From Hydrogenophaga sp. RAC07 (GTDB lineage Bacteria; Pseudomonadota; Gammaproteobacteria; Burkholderiales; Burkholderiaceae_C), in NCBI RefSeq assembly GCF_001713375.1, contig NZ_CP016449.1, positions 3,949,501 through 4,013,500 on the forward strand: a stretch of DNA of 64,000 nucleotides, read 5' to 3'. The translations under genes were made by a program, and so were the position numbers. The notes under the pieces are model-generated. The model saw nothing but the letters and a program-made list of their open reading frames with translations. It did not search any database and was not told where the DNA came from. Numbering within the stretch: position 1 is the first letter of the stretch; every line of letters starts with the position of its first letter. Below, in pieces: positions 63,232 to 64,000 of this stretch.

Positions 63232-64000
63232 GAGGACAAGGCCTGGCTCAGGGTGACAGGCTGCAATTGGCGTTCGGCAACGGTCTGCAGCAGGCGCGGC
63301 AGCACCGCAAGAATCACGGGTTCACCGTTTCCTGTGCGCGCAGCGTGGCCATCGTGCATCAGCACGATGTCGCCCGCGCCGAGGCGGCGGGTGAGTCGCT
63401 GCAACACGCGCTCGGGGTCGCCGGTGCGGGTATCAAAGGCGCGGCGCGTCCAGGTGGCGAGCTGCAGGCCCAGACCGTGCAGCACCGGGTCGAGGAAGGG
63501 GTTGCGCAGGCCGGCGGTGGCGCGAAAGAAGCGCGGCGCTTCGCCGGTGATGTCGGCCAGCAGGGCCTGCGCGCGCGCAATGTCGCGCCGCATGGCGCCT
63601 GGGCCGAACAGCGAGAACGCGTTGCTGTGCGCAAAGCCGTGGTTCTCCACGCGGTGGCCGCGCTGCACGATGGCGCGGCACAAGGCGGGGTGCTGCTCTG
63701 CGATGCGGCCGATGCAGAAGAAGCTGGCCTTGACGTTGCATGCGTCGAGCACATCGAGCACACGCGGCGTGACCTCGGGGTCGGGCCCGTCGTCGATGGT
63801 GAGCGCGATCTCGCGCCGCTGCGCCGCGGCCGCGGGCAGGCGGGTGAGGTTGGGGCCGAGCAGGTGCGAACTGGGCCACAGGCCGGCACCGGCGAGCAGC
63901 GCGTGGTTGGCCACCAGGGCCCCGGCCGCCCACGGCCAGGCGGTGGGCACAGCGAGCGCGCCCAGCACAGCCGCGCCATGCAAGGCGGCGCTGGCGCTCA
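63228..64000 (-). CDS. Polysaccharide deacetylase-family protein, 5' end outside window
   Basis: A NodB-fold protein, at least 251 residues. Motifs seen are LTIDDGPDPEVTPRVLDVL (the catalytic and metal Asp pair), VENHGFAHSN (metal His), FFRATAGLRNPFLDP in place of the usual RxPYG loop, and GDIVLMHDGH. The frame remains open to the window edge; the first possible internal start is TTG at 63983, so the true start is probably beyond base 64000. A hydrophobic N-terminal part (WPWAAGALVANHALLAGAG) suggests a membrane anchor. It is co-transcribed with the polyene genes; its substrate is unknown. Confidence 0.85.
   Translation of the reverse strand, partial: SASAALHGAAVLGALAVPTAWPWAAGALVANHALLAGAGLWPSSHLLGPNLTRLPAAAAQRREIALTIDDGPDPEVTPRVLDVLDACNVKASFFCIGRIAEQHPALCRAIVQRGHRVENHGFAHSNAFSLFGPGAMRRDIARAQALLADITGEAPRFFRATAGLRNPFLDPVLHGLGLQLATWTRRAFDTRTGDPERVLQRLTRRLGAGDIVLMHDGHAARTGNGEPVILAVLPRLLQTVAERQLQPVTLSQALSS

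Noticed and set aside
1..64000. CRISPR arrays, tRNA and rRNA genes
   Set aside because: No regularly spaced repeats, cloverleaf-type sequences or rRNA stretches were recognised on either strand.

Overview
The window looks like chromosome of a Burkholderiales betaproteobacterium, most likely a Comamonadaceae member close to Hydrogenophaga, Acidovorax or Variovorax. The reasons are the very high GC content, the housekeeping neighbourhoods (thiL/pgpA/pncC, lptA-lptB-rpoN, argS), and a palindromic intergenic repeat next to rpoN of a type I know to be common in that family. No rRNA, tRNA or CRISPR array was seen.

Layout. 1-4.5 kb: the 3' end of thiL, an antisense polytopic membrane protein with a TIR-like tail, pgpA, pncC and an AlkD-type repair protein. 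4.5-9.4 kb: a nitroreductase-like lipoprotein and an NAD-epimerase, divergent from a LysR regulator, a fluoroacetate-dehalogenase-type hydrolase and a GST. 9.4-21.5 kb: core genes (FMN glutamate-synthase-like protein, PIN protein, THUMP methyltransferase, rpoN, lptB, lptA, dsbA, a SPOR protein, argS). 21.6-27.3 kb: an ArgP-like regulator and a compact ethanolamine catabolic unit (eat-eutB-eutC with divergent eutR). 27.4-29.7 kb: an AI-2E-type permease fused to a GAF domain. 29.9-34.0 kb: a lysine-degradation operon (LysE exporter, DavB monooxygenase, class A beta-lactamase, DavA amidase) behind a 22-bp palindrome. 34.0-41.3 kb: methyltransferase-OsmC-methyltransferase, a CadC-like regulator, an aldo/keto reductase and an autotransporter.

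The most striking part is an aryl-polyene (xanthomonadin-like) pigment locus in two convergent halves. The left half (41.5-45.4 kb, + strand) has a flavin-dependent halogenase homologue, a 3-hydroxybenzoate-forming chorismatase, an acyltransferase and a glycosyltransferase. The right half (59.3 kb to the window end, - strand) has a deacetylase, a methyltransferase, a ketosynthase, a chain-length-factor-like ketosynthase, a hotdog dehydratase and a FabG reductase. Nearly every junction is an ATGA or GTGA stop/start overlap. Carrier proteins, ligase, exporter and LolA-type protein are not in the window and probably lie past its right edge.

Between the halves sits about 14 kb of unrelated and partly damaged DNA. 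It holds a flavin oxidoreductase/DUF4242/LysR set, a NIPSNAP-monooxygenase-ArsR cassette, a 52-residue lipoprotein gene not represented among the longer ORFs, and an IS21-family element. The element has cut off a CHASE-domain gene and has no target duplication, which suggests an IS-driven deletion. A periplasmic binding protein paired with a large hybrid histidine kinase follows, then a response-regulator stub at the border. This middle segment is best explained as accumulated accessory DNA at the meeting point of the two pigment operons.
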